This document shows, piece after piece, positions 41,701 through 49,659 of a stretch of 64,000 nucleotides of DNA. Origin of the DNA: Bacteroidia bacterium (GTDB lineage Bacteria > Bacteroidota > Bacteroidia > B-17B0 > Aurantibacillaceae); contig JAEUTQ010000016.1 in the NCBI GenBank assembly GCA_016787445.1, positions 1 to 64,000 on the forward strand. The letters are read 5' to 3'. The notes below the pieces were generated by a model. The model had not been told where the DNA came from and did not search any database. It saw nothing but the letters and a program-made list of their open reading frames with translations. The position numbers and the translations under genes are program-made. Within the stretch, counting starts at the first letter, position 1. Every line of letters starts with the position of its first letter.

Positions 41701-42359
41701 CTTAATATTAAAATTCCTGCAAAAAACAACAGGCTAGGTAATGAAGATGTGGCCGCTAAACTATTTTCACTTTTATCTATACTGAATAATGCTTTCTTGT
41801 TTGCAGTTGCGATTGTGCGCTCTGATTTTACATTTAAATTTAACTTGCAGTCCTCGCTTAAATTTAACCAGCTAACAAATCCATTTTTGAAATAACTGTT
41901 TTGAACGTCGTATTCTTTGGAAATGAAAAGTAACCCGAACAATTTAAGATTTTTGATTTGTCGCAATTGATAATAGTACCACCCGTTTCTAAGGTGCAAC
42001 ATCCCCTCTTTATCTTTTAAGTCACGCAAACTTTGGTCAACCGGTGCTAAGTTGGATGTCCATAATTTTAAAGAGTCATTACGGTAAGCCAATAAAACTA
42101 TTTCTTCTTTATCTAAATAATTGCTTTCGCCCAATAAGTTTTCGTTAAAGCCGGGATCATTATTCGCTAATTGAGTTTCCAGCCAACTCATGGATTCGGT
42201 TACGCGCTTTTCTTTTAAGCTGAAGTTTTTTTGAGCCTGGTTAACTGAATCGTTGACTGAACCGGATTGTAGATGAAAACAAACTGAAGCAGCAATCATA
42301 AGAAACAGTGCCGCAATCAAACTGAAGTTTGTATGAACTTTTCCGGTCATTTTACTCAA
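38721..42359 (-). CDS. Large NtrY-like sensor histidine kinase
   Basis: A 1212-residue membrane kinase. An N-terminal helix and a sensory region of about 150 residues are followed by some eight helices (about 200-450), a second periplasmic region, another helix pair (about 700-950), then a HAMP-type linker (VTKPLRILQEQLAKISFG). The kinase core is complete: H-box EMAKQVAHEIKNPLTPMKLN with the phosphorylated His near 1000, N-box FNNLLKNALQSIP, G1 IKDNGTGI and G2 TGTGLGLAMVKNI. NtrY-like kinases sense nitrogen or redox state in other bacteria; the ligand here is unknown. No response regulator lies next to it. Confidence 0.88.
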   Translation of the reverse strand: MSKMTGKVHTNFSLIAALFLMIAASVCFHLQSGSVNDSVNQAQKNFSLKEKRVTESMSWLETQLANNDPGFNENLLGESNYLDKEEIVLLAYRNDSLKLWTSNLAPVDQSLRDLKDKEGMLHLRNGWYYYQLRQIKNLKLFGLLFISKEYDVQNSYFKNGFVSWLNLSEDCKLNLNVKSERTIATANKKALFSIDKSENSLAATSSLPSLLFFAGILILSLSLIQYSFKNKISIKQLAVGSLLLLVLRSLMVYFEFPSHLYTSSLYDVGVYGITDSFYNRYLGDIIINVIVFFVWSVVFLRHFNPKIDSAAIKWGGLSVYLLVLIFLSLQLNSTVKNLVFNSTIPLDFSGIFNLSPLSFLCLAIVFVNGFTIMLLIEKLVKLLFEENKKDGLLALTVSLLLYSIAFAVIAKQNFSAVEWFWLPLLVFISIAFRKYNYTESILSAGFRVLAFAIITAWIFGEYNTISEKQSLNHLSEKLSDRQDAFLESEFLKVASKIKKDSSLHKAIRRLPLQNNETEQLLRQLYFTKYFEKYNIELSVFDSLCMPYLKNTDYQLNNHDYFDEQIKTGEPTICEDLYFIPEYKKNSRYIGKIDLRNNITGGRAAYSLYVQLEPKQFTSGGNFSELLLDEPQQKQSRYKQFSYAIYKNGVLSSAYGNYIYPHHFGKEVLEQNTNEYSHQLTVPDKETQLVVSYKNKGFNYYFTANSYYFLFYSLLGIVLFTFYYVFSNKENGFFTLNRRIQLFVVGFLFLALCAVGVFTVNLVIKKSEDEQSRLLIEKASQLQNELNSVLLYNKAIDVNSKQFTETVLQKYAALFNSDISLYNKNGLLFASSRPQLFNSGLSSGLISPKAILHFKENKSQYFITRDKTGSLNYLSLYTALYDSNKKLTGYMNLPYFSRQKDVEEGVSDYITTLINIYVVLFLVSLFAGLIVSAYVTKPLRILQEQLAKISFGKKNEAINWQSNDEIGRLVNEYNKMLLKLEGSASLLAKSEREGAWQEMAKQVAHEIKNPLTPMKLNLQYLQKIVNDGGVDFSARFKKMSDSIIEQIDTLAHIANEFSNFAKLPKANLEEVNLAESIRSTIELFKNNHGTQINFATTSDSIKVLADKNQCLRVFNNLLKNALQSIPDGREGKIEVTMEEVNDLVRVKIKDNGTGIAEDLQHKIFTPNFTTKSTGTGLGLAMVKNIMLSFNGDIVFESVVNEGTTFTLTFKKLQ

Positions 42360-42541
42360 AGCAATGTAGCGAATTTTATCGGATTATAAAGTGCGGTAAT
42401 TAAAATCATTAATAGCAGCGATCGACTCATTTCCGATTAGTTTCACATTTTTTAAGAATACTCAGCATAATTTTTGAACCTGAAGGCGGGTTAGGTGTAC
42501 AGGCTGTTAAATAAGCTTGCAAAATGGCCGCTTAAAATTAT

Positions 42542-43126
42542 ATGCTGTTTAAAAAGAATAAGTTTTCCGACTTAAGTGATGAAGAGCTCATGCTGCATAT
42601 ATGCCATGGAGAAACCCTTGCGTTTGACGAAATCTATAAGAGATATGGTAAACGCTTATTAAGTTATTTTATGCGAATGCTGAATTACGATAAATCAATT
42701 GCGGAGGATGCGCTTCAGGATACGTTCATGAAAATCGCGGAAAGGCCCGATAGTTTTGATGGCTCCCGTTCATTTAAAACATGGATTTTTAGTATCGCTT
42801 CTAATTATTGTAAAAACGTTTACCGTCACGAGGAAGTGGTTCGCAACAGTAAGCATGAACTGGCATATACAGCCTGTTTATCGGATGATTTTGAAACAAA
42901 ATTCGCCGCACAAAAATTGGATGGATTTACGTTCAGGCAGGCTTTGGATCAGGTGCTGGATGAATTAGCTCCCGAGCGAAAGGAGGCATTTATATTGCGG
43001 TATCAGGAAGACAGAAGTATTCAGGAAATCGCGCAAATTCAGAATTGCCCCGAAGGAAGCGTTAAATCGCGCTTGCATTACACAGTAAAAATATTGGAAG
43101 AAAAACTACAACATTTTAAACCATAA
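42542..43126 (+). CDS. ECF-type RNA polymerase sigma factor
   Basis: A 194-residue sigma-70 factor of the extracytoplasmic-function group. Region 2 is seen at about 15-85 (FDEIYKRYGKRLLSYFMRML, AEDALQDTFMKIAE, FKTWIFSIASNYCKN). Region 4 follows at about 130-190 (LAPERKEAFILRYQEDRSIQEIAQIQNCPEGSVKSRLHYTVKIL). The linker is longer than usual and rich in polar residues. It is the first gene of a three-gene unit with a membrane protein and a small lipoprotein that are likely its control partners. Its target regulon is not evident. Confidence 0.94.
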   Translation: MLFKKNKFSDLSDEELMLHICHGETLAFDEIYKRYGKRLLSYFMRMLNYDKSIAEDALQDTFMKIAERPDSFDGSRSFKTWIFSIASNYCKNVYRHEEVVRNSKHELAYTACLSDDFETKFAAQKLDGFTFRQALDQVLDELAPERKEAFILRYQEDRSIQEIAQIQNCPEGSVKSRLHYTVKILEEKLQHFKP

Positions 43127-43130
43127 ACAG

Positions 43131-43538
43131 ATGATTATGAAGGAAAATATGAATCAGTTATTTAAACATCATTTTGAAGAAGAGCTCTCGGAAATGCCTG
43201 AGCCAAATTTTGATTTGGTAAATGCTGCACGCGAAAAAATAGCTAAGAGAAAGCCTGTAGTTTCGAATAAAAATCGAATGTTTTCAGGCTTTTTCCGAAT
43301 GGAAATATCAGTTTATCAAGCTGCCTTCGCTGCTTTACTTATTACGGTAATGGTGCTTTATTATTCGCGGCAAAAGTATTCTCCTGAAAGAACATTAGGG
43401 GAGAAAACCTATCCCGCTAATTCGTCCATTAACAGTTCAACAGTTTTAGCCGGACTTACCCAGCATACCCTTAATGAGTCATCCGTAAAAAGCTCAACGG
43501 TATTAACCAGTATCATCACATTTGTAGCGAAAAATTAG
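43131..43538 (+). CDS. Single-pass membrane protein, putative anti-sigma partner
   Basis: A 135-residue protein starting 4 bp after the sigma stop. The N-terminal 60 residues are cytoplasmic and acidic (NQLFKHHFEEELSEMPEPNFDLVNAAREKI); a helix at about 62-80 (YQAAFAALLITVMVLYYS) crosses the membrane; the short C-terminus is Ser/Thr-rich and outside. This topology and adjacency suggest an anti-sigma factor, but no ZAS zinc motif (HxxxCxxC) is present, so the call is by context. The start may be the first ATG (43131) or the third codon. Confidence 0.6.
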   Translation: MIMKENMNQLFKHHFEEELSEMPEPNFDLVNAAREKIAKRKPVVSNKNRMFSGFFRMEISVYQAAFAALLITVMVLYYSRQKYSPERTLGEKTYPANSSINSSTVLAGLTQHTLNESSVKSSTVLTSIITFVAKN

Positions 43539-43539
43539 C

Positions 43540-43755
43540 ATGAAAATAAATTTGATTTCTAATGCATGTATTGTTTTAACATTTGCATTATTAGCCTGCG
43601 GAAAACCTACTGAAAGCAGATCTCACATGGATAAAATTGCCAACCGAACCTCTGATTCGCTGCAAATCCTGGTGGATAGTTTGCTAGAAGAGCCTTGGCG
43701 AGTAATGGCAACAGGTTCACAGCACACTAACACCTACATATTTGAATACAAATAA
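43540..43755 (+). CDS. Small lipoprotein of the sigma factor unit
   Basis: A 71-residue predicted lipoprotein. The lipobox LLAC gives a Cys near residue 20 in MKINLISNACIVLTFALLACGK. The mature 50 residues have no known domain and end in HTNTYIFEYK. It starts one base after the putative anti-sigma stop, so it is cotranscribed. Role unknown; perhaps an envelope sensor for the sigma system. Confidence 0.6.
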   Translation: MKINLISNACIVLTFALLACGKPTESRSHMDKIANRTSDSLQILVDSLLEEPWRVMATGSQHTNTYIFEYK

Positions 43756-43841
43756 GGTAATTGGTATTTATACCCTCATTATCAGCAAGGTAAGCAGGGG
43801 CTTAAATTACTCCCTTATTTAGGTAGTTTTCTTTAATTAAT

Positions 43842-43849
43842 TATATTTG
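43842..43849 (+). promoter_or_regulatory. Possible -7 box upstream of the TMTC-like gene
   Basis: TATATTTG fits the TAnnTTTG consensus of Bacteroidota sigma factors. It is 23 bp ahead of the ATG at 43872. A clear TTTG -33 box is missing at the expected distance, so support is limited. Confidence 0.4.
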
Positions 43850-43871
43850 TAATTCGTTTTAAAACAAGCAT

Positions 43872-46418
43872 ATGGCAAAGCAAAGTACAGCAAGTAAACA
43901 GCCTCAATTTAAAGAACTTAAAAACACATTTAAGTTTTTCCCTTTTCTTAATCAAAAGCAACCTATTATAGTTCTCGCTTTAATTGGTCTGATTTTCTAT
44001 AGCACCTCTTTGTATAATGAGTATGCGCTCGATGACGGGATTATCATCCATCAAAATGATCACGTAATCAAAGGTTTTAAGGGGATAAAAGATATTTTAA
44101 CTAAAGACGCTTACGAAAGTTTCTATCGCCGTATGAACGCTACCGATCAATTAGCCGGTGGTCGTTATCGTCCTTTATCAGTAGTGAGTTTTGCTATTGA
44201 ACAACAATTTATCGGCGCCTATCCAAAAGATGGATTGTATCCGCAGCGGTGTTGGGACTTGAATAAAAATAATGTAGATGATCCGGAAGAAGATTTAAAT
44301 GCTGATGGTGTATTTAACGAAGTAGATTGCCAGGTGAAGGGTGCCTTCATGCGCCACTTTAACAATATGTGGACCTATGTTTTAGGTTGTATATTCTTGT
44401 ATTTGGTTTTCAGAAATTACATGTTTCGTGATAATCAGGATATGGCGTTTTTATCGGCTTTAATCTTCCTGACACACCCAATGCACACAGAGGCTATTGC
44501 CAACGTAAAAAGTCGTGACGAAATTTTCTCTTTAATTTTCATCTCGCTCACATTCTTGTATTCATTCAGGTATCTCGAAGATAAAAAGCCTGTAACATTG
44601 TTCTGGGCTTGTTTCATGTTCTTGTTAGCCTTACTCTCAAAAGAGTATGCATTAGTATTACTGGGATTAATTCCAATTGCCGTTTATATTTTCACTAAGA
44701 ACGATTTCGATTTACAAAAGTTCTTAAAGCCATTAGCTGGATTTGCTGCTGTAGGTATGGGAGGTATCATTGCGATGAAAGCTTCGGGTATGAGTCCGAA
44801 TTCAGCTAACATTGCGCGTATTGTTGGTTTAGTTGTTGCAGGTGGCGGAGCTTATTTTTTCTATAAGACATACAAGGAATACAAAAATATTTTCGTTGTG
44901 TTTTTCATTTTCATGGTGTCGGCAGTGATTATGTTATACATCAAGTATAACTTCGACATTCATGCTAAACCGGGCGATAAGCCGGATAAGAGTTTCTGGT
45001 TATTCCCATTCTTATATGCAGGTGTAGGGATTTTCTTTGTCGGAAAAACAAATGGTCAGAAGAACTTCCACACGTTAATGAGCTGGTATTATTTTGTTAC
45101 CTTATTCTATTTGGCAATGCGTTTAGTGGCTGTAAAATTAAAGCCGGGCGTACCTGATACTGAAATCTTAAATAATCCATACTTATTAGCCGACGGACAA
45201 GAACGTTTTTGTACAAAGGCTTATGTGCTATTAAAGTATTTCACATTAATGTGGTTCCCACATCCATTATCTTCTGATTATTCTTATAACACGATTGCTT
45301 ACCGTCATTTTACCGACTGGGATTTTATTGTGTCAATTATTTTACATTTAGGTTTAGTGTATGCGGCTTATCGTTTAATTATTAAGAAGCATGTATTAGG
45401 TTTTGCAATTGCAGTTTACATTGCCTTCTTATTAATGATTGGTAACATTCTAATGGATATTGGTGCAACCATGGGTGAACGTTTGATGTTCCACTCGTCC
45501 ATAGGCTTCTGTATTTTCCTGGCCTGGCTCATCCTGCAAGGATTGGAAAAAGCACAAAACATCAGCATCAGTATTCGTAAAACAGCCTTGATTGGATTCC
45601 TTGCGGCTGTTGTGTTCTTGTATGGCTGCAAAGCTTGGGAGCGTAACTGGGACTGGAAGAGTGATATCACTTTATTTATCAAGGATGCTAATACAATGCC
45701 AAACTCTGTATTGGTGTTAGGTAATGCCGGTGCGCGTTGGATCGATTTAGCGGATACCAAATGGTTTAATAAAAAACCGGGCGAAGAAGCGAATCTTCCG
45801 TTTAGTACTTATAAAGATGAAATGTTGGATTTCGTTGTGAATGACAGTGAATTTGTAAGTGGAGTAAACAAAAAGAAAATTATTCTTCCTTACGAGGAGA
45901 AGAAATTTAAGGAACAAAATCTAACAATGCGTCAGCGTAGTTTGTATAAAGGGATTAGCTATTTAAAACATGCAACCAGCTTACACCCTCGTTACGTAAA
46001 CGGATATTTAAATTTAGGATTGGCGTATTATAAATTAAAACGCGATCGTGAAGCGCTTTATTTCTGGAAACATGCAGAGCGTTTGTATCCTAACAATCCT
46101 TATTTAAAGAACTACTACATTGTGTATTATAATGAGTTATTACAACGCGGTTATCAAAAAGCGCAGCGTGGACGTTCAGACAGTGCGGCTTACGAGCTAA
46201 ACAAGGCAGTGGTGCTTGACCGTTATAATCCGGAAGGATGGTATAACTTAGGTGGAGCTTATTTTAACTTAGGACAGTATCGCAAATCGAAGGAGTGTTT
46301 ACAAGAGGCGTTGAAGCTAAATCCTAATCATGCCAATTCATTGCAGTTAATGAAAAACATTACACCGCAAATGGTAGGGGAGGCTCCTGTCGCATCGGCA
46401 GTACCTGTGAAGAATTAG
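43872..46418 (+). CDS. TMTC-like multi-pass glycosyltransferase with C-terminal TPRs
   Basis: An 848-residue protein with a membrane part at about 30-610 (around 12 helices) and TPR-like repeats at about 685-835. The first outer loop has the GT39/TMTC-type pattern ALDDGIIIHQNDHVIKG, and further on GGRYRPLSVVSFAIEQQF and LIFLTHPMHTEAIANVKSRDEIFSL. These are the hallmarks of DUF1736/TMTC O-mannosyltransferase-like enzymes. The loop between helices 1 and 2 also contains two Asp/Asn-rich sequences (DLNKNNVDDPEED and DLNADGVFNEVD), the second close to an EF-hand or dockerin loop. The TPR part (YVNGYLNLGLAYYKLKRDREAL, PEGWYNLGGAYFNLGQYRKSKECLQEAL) may bind partners. Acceptor unknown. Confidence 0.83.
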   Translation: MAKQSTASKQPQFKELKNTFKFFPFLNQKQPIIVLALIGLIFYSTSLYNEYALDDGIIIHQNDHVIKGFKGIKDILTKDAYESFYRRMNATDQLAGGRYRPLSVVSFAIEQQFIGAYPKDGLYPQRCWDLNKNNVDDPEEDLNADGVFNEVDCQVKGAFMRHFNNMWTYVLGCIFLYLVFRNYMFRDNQDMAFLSALIFLTHPMHTEAIANVKSRDEIFSLIFISLTFLYSFRYLEDKKPVTLFWACFMFLLALLSKEYALVLLGLIPIAVYIFTKNDFDLQKFLKPLAGFAAVGMGGIIAMKASGMSPNSANIARIVGLVVAGGGAYFFYKTYKEYKNIFVVFFIFMVSAVIMLYIKYNFDIHAKPGDKPDKSFWLFPFLYAGVGIFFVGKTNGQKNFHTLMSWYYFVTLFYLAMRLVAVKLKPGVPDTEILNNPYLLADGQERFCTKAYVLLKYFTLMWFPHPLSSDYSYNTIAYRHFTDWDFIVSIILHLGLVYAAYRLIIKKHVLGFAIAVYIAFLLMIGNILMDIGATMGERLMFHSSIGFCIFLAWLILQGLEKAQNISISIRKTALIGFLAAVVFLYGCKAWERNWDWKSDITLFIKDANTMPNSVLVLGNAGARWIDLADTKWFNKKPGEEANLPFSTYKDEMLDFVVNDSEFVSGVNKKKIILPYEEKKFKEQNLTMRQRSLYKGISYLKHATSLHPRYVNGYLNLGLAYYKLKRDREALYFWKHAERLYPNNPYLKNYYIVYYNELLQRGYQKAQRGRSDSAAYELNKAVVLDRYNPEGWYNLGGAYFNLGQYRKSKECLQEALKLNPNHANSLQLMKNITPQMVGEAPVASAVPVKN

Positions 46419-46419
46419 G

Positions 46420-46824
46420 ATGCTGAGGTTTTTTGTAATACTTGTTTTAGTAGGATGGGCCTGCGTTAACCGTATAATGGCTCAAAACTATTTAAACACT
46501 GATACAGTAGGGCTTAAGACCGTTAGTGATAATATTTACAACACGCCTCTTTTTGGAGATAGTTTAGCTTCTTCTTTTGTGATTGTAATTAAAAAGGAAG
46601 TTAAACTTCACAAGCATCTTAACCACTCAGAACATGTGGTTGTGTTAGCCGGAAATGGAACAATGAAGTTGGGCGATAAACAAATTGAAATTAAAAAGGG
46701 TGATGTTGTTTTTATCCCCAAAAACACACCTCATTCTGTAAAAGTAAACTCAAAGGAAGCATTGAAAGTATTAAGTATTCAGGCTCCTTATTTTGACGGG
46801 AAAGACCGTGTAATGATTGAATAA
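46420..46824 (+). CDS. Exported cupin-domain protein
   Basis: A 134-residue protein with a signal peptide (MLRFFVILVLVGWACVNRIMAQ) and one cupin barrel. Motif 1 is exact: HKHLNHSEHVVVLAGNG fits HxHx4Ex6G. Motif 2 reads GDVVFIPKNTPHSVKVNS, with the metal His. A divalent metal is therefore likely bound. It starts one base after the TMTC-like gene and ends just before the T9SS cargo gene. A small periplasmic role, for example sugar binding or enzymatic, is possible. No substrate can be named. Confidence 0.85.
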   Translation: MLRFFVILVLVGWACVNRIMAQNYLNTDTVGLKTVSDNIYNTPLFGDSLASSFVIVIKKEVKLHKHLNHSEHVVVLAGNGTMKLGDKQIEIKKGDVVFIPKNTPHSVKVNSKEALKVLSIQAPYFDGKDRVMIE

Positions 46825-46825
46825 C

Positions 46826-48937
46826 ATGAAATTTAAATTTATCTATTTGCTCTTAATGATGCCTTTTGTTTTTTTAAAGGCACAAGTTTTATATTCTGAC
46901 GACTTTAGCACGTTGAGCTTGCAGAACGATGTGCAGGTAATAGGAAGCAAAACTATCTCCACTACTTATACGACTGCCTCCGCTTATACGTTAATTGAAG
47001 ATGGATACAAGAACAATATTGGAACAGCTAATAGCCCTAATCGTCCGTTCAATGTGGCTTCGCTAAAAACAACCGGTTGGGCTGTGCTTTATAACAGTAT
47101 TGAGAATGATACTTTTTTGGTAAGTACATCCTGGTTGGATACTTCAGTTGCTGTAAAAAGATTTGTTGTTAGTCCTGTTATTAATAACATCACATCCAGC
47201 TCTGTTTTATCCTGGGAAGCTATGTCGCCGGATGCAAATTTTCCTGAGGGATACGAAGTATATGTTACCACAAACACAACAGGAACTTTAAACGCAAATA
47301 GTTTCTTATTAAGCGATCGCGTGTTTTATTTGGCAGATGGTAATACTGCCGGGGCAGGAGAAAAGAATGTTTGGACCAAGCGCGGTATTTCTTTAAGTCA
47401 GTATGCCGGACAAAACATCCGTGTGGCTTTCAAAAATATTTCTCAAAACATGTATCAGTTATGGTTAGATAACATCAGAGTTGAGAACATTGCAAACGAT
47501 TATGATGCAGAAATTTCAGAGGGGCAAGGCGTGTACCGTTATAACACCACAAACACTAATGGAAATATAACGTGCACAGTCACGAATAAGGGAAAGGTAA
47601 GCATCAATTCAGTTTCATTAAATTATCAAATACAGGGATTTTCTAATTATCAGCAGGCTTTTGGTCTAGCGCAAATCATTCCTATATACGGCAGCAACGA
47701 TTTTACCTTTAATGTTCCTTACAATATTCCTAATCCCGGATATTATCCACTTAAAATATGGGTGAATTACATTAATGGCGTTAACGCTGATCAAAACAAC
47801 ATCAACGATACATTATATACATCATTAAGCATTATGACAACGGCTCCTTCTAAAAACGTATTGGCAGAGCAGTTTTTAAGCGCGTTTGATGGATATAGCC
47901 CGGATGGACAAGATAAGCTGGCGGCACTTACATCAAGCAGTGTTATTGCGGTTAATATTCATGATGGTGATTCATTAAAAAACGCATCGGCTGCAGGTGT
48001 CATTTCTGCTTACAGAAAGAAAACAACGACAGCTATAATTGATAGAAATTATTTTAAAGATATTTCTTCTGTTCCTGTTGAGAGAGCTGCTTATGCAACA
48101 AGAATTAATCAACGTAAAGCAGCTATTGTTCCTGTTTCAGTTGGAATACTTAATAAATCCTATAATTCAGGTACGCGTGAATTAACTTTTAGTGTGCAGG
48201 CTAGTTTTAATGCGGAGGTAAAGGGCGATTACAGAATCAATGCTTACATAACTGAAAACAATGTATTCGGATTAGGAAGTGATACCACCTACAATGGCTG
48301 GAATCAGTTAAGTTTTATGTTTAATGTTCCTTTCTCACCTTATTATCAAAAAGGATATTATTTAGCTTCTGCCGGCGGATATGTTCTTAAAGCTTACGAA
48401 TACAAACATCAAAATGTTTTGGATACTGCTTTAGATGGTTCATTTGGTGCAGCGGGTATTATTCCTGTAAATGGCGGTACACAAAATCAAGCGTTCGGCA
48501 AAGCCTATACGTATACAGTTCCTTTAGCGGCTGGTGGTGTATTCCGATATAATCCGGATAACATGTACATTGTTGCTTTTGTTACCGAATACGATGCTAA
48601 CAAAAATAAACGGACTGTTTTAAATTGTTTCCAGGAAAAGGTAACAAGTAATAGCGAATTGGTTGCGGTTAAAGAACTCAAATCTCAAGTTAATTTTCAA
48701 TTGTATCCAAATCCTTCTTCAGGCTTAACTCATGTTTTAATTCCTGAAGGAAGTTTTAGAAATGAGGTTAAAATTAAAATCATCGACATTACGGGTAAGG
48801 AGGTTTATACAAGTTCAACCAACATGCGATTTGGCTTACTTCAACTCAATCTTTACGGACTAGAAAACGGTTCTTATTTCATTCATTTAAGTGACGGAGA
48901 AAGTAGCCGCACTCAAAAATTAATTCTGGTAAAATAA
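46826..48937 (+). CDS. T9SS cargo with choice-of-anchor J and Omp28-like regions
   Basis: A 703-residue exported protein with start at ATG 46826 (MKFKFIYLLLMMPFVFLKAQ signal peptide); an upstream TTG would add only three residues. Residues about 20-210 resemble a choice-of-anchor J / MAM-type jelly roll (YSDDFSTLSLQNDV, KRFVVSPVINNITSSSVLSWEA, KNISQNMYQLWLDNIRV). The middle (about 340-600) resembles an Omp28-related thioredoxin-like module. The final 75 residues are a T9SS type A sorting domain (FQLYPNPSSGLTHVLIP, VKIKIIDITGKEVYT, LENGSYFIHLSDGE, KLILVK). Likely surface-exposed or secreted. Confidence 0.8.
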   Translation: MKFKFIYLLLMMPFVFLKAQVLYSDDFSTLSLQNDVQVIGSKTISTTYTTASAYTLIEDGYKNNIGTANSPNRPFNVASLKTTGWAVLYNSIENDTFLVSTSWLDTSVAVKRFVVSPVINNITSSSVLSWEAMSPDANFPEGYEVYVTTNTTGTLNANSFLLSDRVFYLADGNTAGAGEKNVWTKRGISLSQYAGQNIRVAFKNISQNMYQLWLDNIRVENIANDYDAEISEGQGVYRYNTTNTNGNITCTVTNKGKVSINSVSLNYQIQGFSNYQQAFGLAQIIPIYGSNDFTFNVPYNIPNPGYYPLKIWVNYINGVNADQNNINDTLYTSLSIMTTAPSKNVLAEQFLSAFDGYSPDGQDKLAALTSSSVIAVNIHDGDSLKNASAAGVISAYRKKTTTAIIDRNYFKDISSVPVERAAYATRINQRKAAIVPVSVGILNKSYNSGTRELTFSVQASFNAEVKGDYRINAYITENNVFGLGSDTTYNGWNQLSFMFNVPFSPYYQKGYYLASAGGYVLKAYEYKHQNVLDTALDGSFGAAGIIPVNGGTQNQAFGKAYTYTVPLAAGGVFRYNPDNMYIVAFVTEYDANKNKRTVLNCFQEKVTSNSELVAVKELKSQVNFQLYPNPSSGLTHVLIPEGSFRNEVKIKIIDITGKEVYTSSTNMRFGLLQLNLYGLENGSYFIHLSDGESSRTQKLILVK

Positions 48938-49365
48938 TGCCCGATACCATCAGCAATTATAAACTTAGTAGTTGTAGCGATGATGATTTTACGAGCGTTG
49001 TTAAGTTGATTGCGGAAATGCAATTAGACAATAATGACCTGAATGCTTCTCAATTTATTGTGGCTAAAAGTGGCAAGGAACTGATAGGTTTCGGCCGATT
49101 AAGAACCTATGATACCTGTCAGGAATTATGTTCTTTGGGGGTTGTTCAAGATTACCGTTATAAAGGCGTTGGCACTCAAATTTCACAAGCCTTGAAGGAA
49201 AAAAGTTCGAAACCGCTTTATGCTGTAACGATTATTCCGGACTATTTTAAGCGTTTGGGTTTCGAACAAGTGCGTCAATACCCGAAGGAAATTGTAGCTA
49301 AAGTGAACTACTGCACAGGGTCTTTACCGGTGCCGGAGGCCTATGTAGCCATGTGGCTCAAATAA
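48937..49365 (+). CDS. GNAT-family N-acetyltransferase
   Basis: A 142-residue protein with a GNAT core: VKLIAEMQLDNNDLN at the N-terminus, SGKELIGFGRLRTYDTCQELCSLGVVQDYRYKGVGTQISQALKEKSS carrying the acetyl-CoA loop (RYKGVG), then the end strand AVTIIPDYFKRLGFEQVRQYP. The start overlaps the stop of the upstream cargo gene (TAATG). Amine substrate unknown; the short C-terminal KVNYC segment after the GNAT core is common for NAT proteins. It precedes the tRNA-Leu gene. Confidence 0.85.
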   Translation: MPDTISNYKLSSCSDDDFTSVVKLIAEMQLDNNDLNASQFIVAKSGKELIGFGRLRTYDTCQELCSLGVVQDYRYKGVGTQISQALKEKSSKPLYAVTIIPDYFKRLGFEQVRQYPKEIVAKVNYCTGSLPVPEAYVAMWLK

Positions 49366-49371
49366 GCTTTT

Positions 49372-49404
49372 TTTGCATGCATTTTAAAAAAATTGTTACA
49401 TTTG
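49372..49404 (+). promoter_or_regulatory. Promoter of tRNA-Leu
   Basis: TTTG at 49372-49375 and TACATTTG at 49397-49404 match the Bacteroidota -33/-7 consensus (TTTG and TAnnTTTG) with a 21-base spacer. The tRNA begins 23 bases after the -7 box. This is the cleanest match in the window. Confidence 0.7.
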
Positions 49405-49427
49405 CGTCCTCCTAAGAGTACAAAGAT

Positions 49428-49509
49428 GCGGATGTGGCGTAATTGGTAGCCGCACCAGACTTAGGATCTGGCGCCGCGAGGCGTGGGGGTTCGAGTCCCT
49501 TCATCCGCA
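49428..49509 (+). tRNA. tRNA-Leu (anticodon UAG)
   Basis: An 82-base class II tRNA. Acceptor GCGGATG (49428-49434) pairs with CATCCGC (49502-49508), with discriminator A at 49509 and no encoded CCA. The anticodon arm is CCAGA-CTTAGGA-TCTGG with TAG in the centre. A long variable arm (GCGCCGCGAGGCGT) and a T arm (GGGGG-TTCGAGT-CCCTT) follow. It reads CUN leucine codons. The 3' part and the terminator are duplicated 164 bp downstream. Confidence 0.97.
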
Positions 49510-49545
49510 CAGATAAATGAAAACCCGACATTGTCGGGTTTTTTT
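49496..49545 (+). repeat. 50-bp direct repeat, copy 1 (tRNA-Leu 3' end plus terminator)
   Basis: Starts inside the T arm of tRNA-Leu, covers the acceptor end and the terminator hairpin, and ends at the last T of the terminator. It is identical over 50 bp to 49660-49709. Sequences on both sides of the copies differ. Confidence 0.93.
49521..49545 (+). terminator. Terminator of tRNA-Leu
   Basis: AAACCCGAC (49521-49529) pairs with GTCGGGTTT (49533-49541) around ATT, and the T run continues to 49545. The stem has nine pairs, so it is strong. Confidence 0.92.
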
Positions 49546-49659
49546 GTTTATGAGATGCGTGAAGTTTACTTCAAAGCGTCGAAGAAACAAAAAATCTGTT
49601 GCGTAGCAACAGGGTTTTCATTTGCAATCTTGCATGAAACAGGGACGGCCTCAAGCCAA

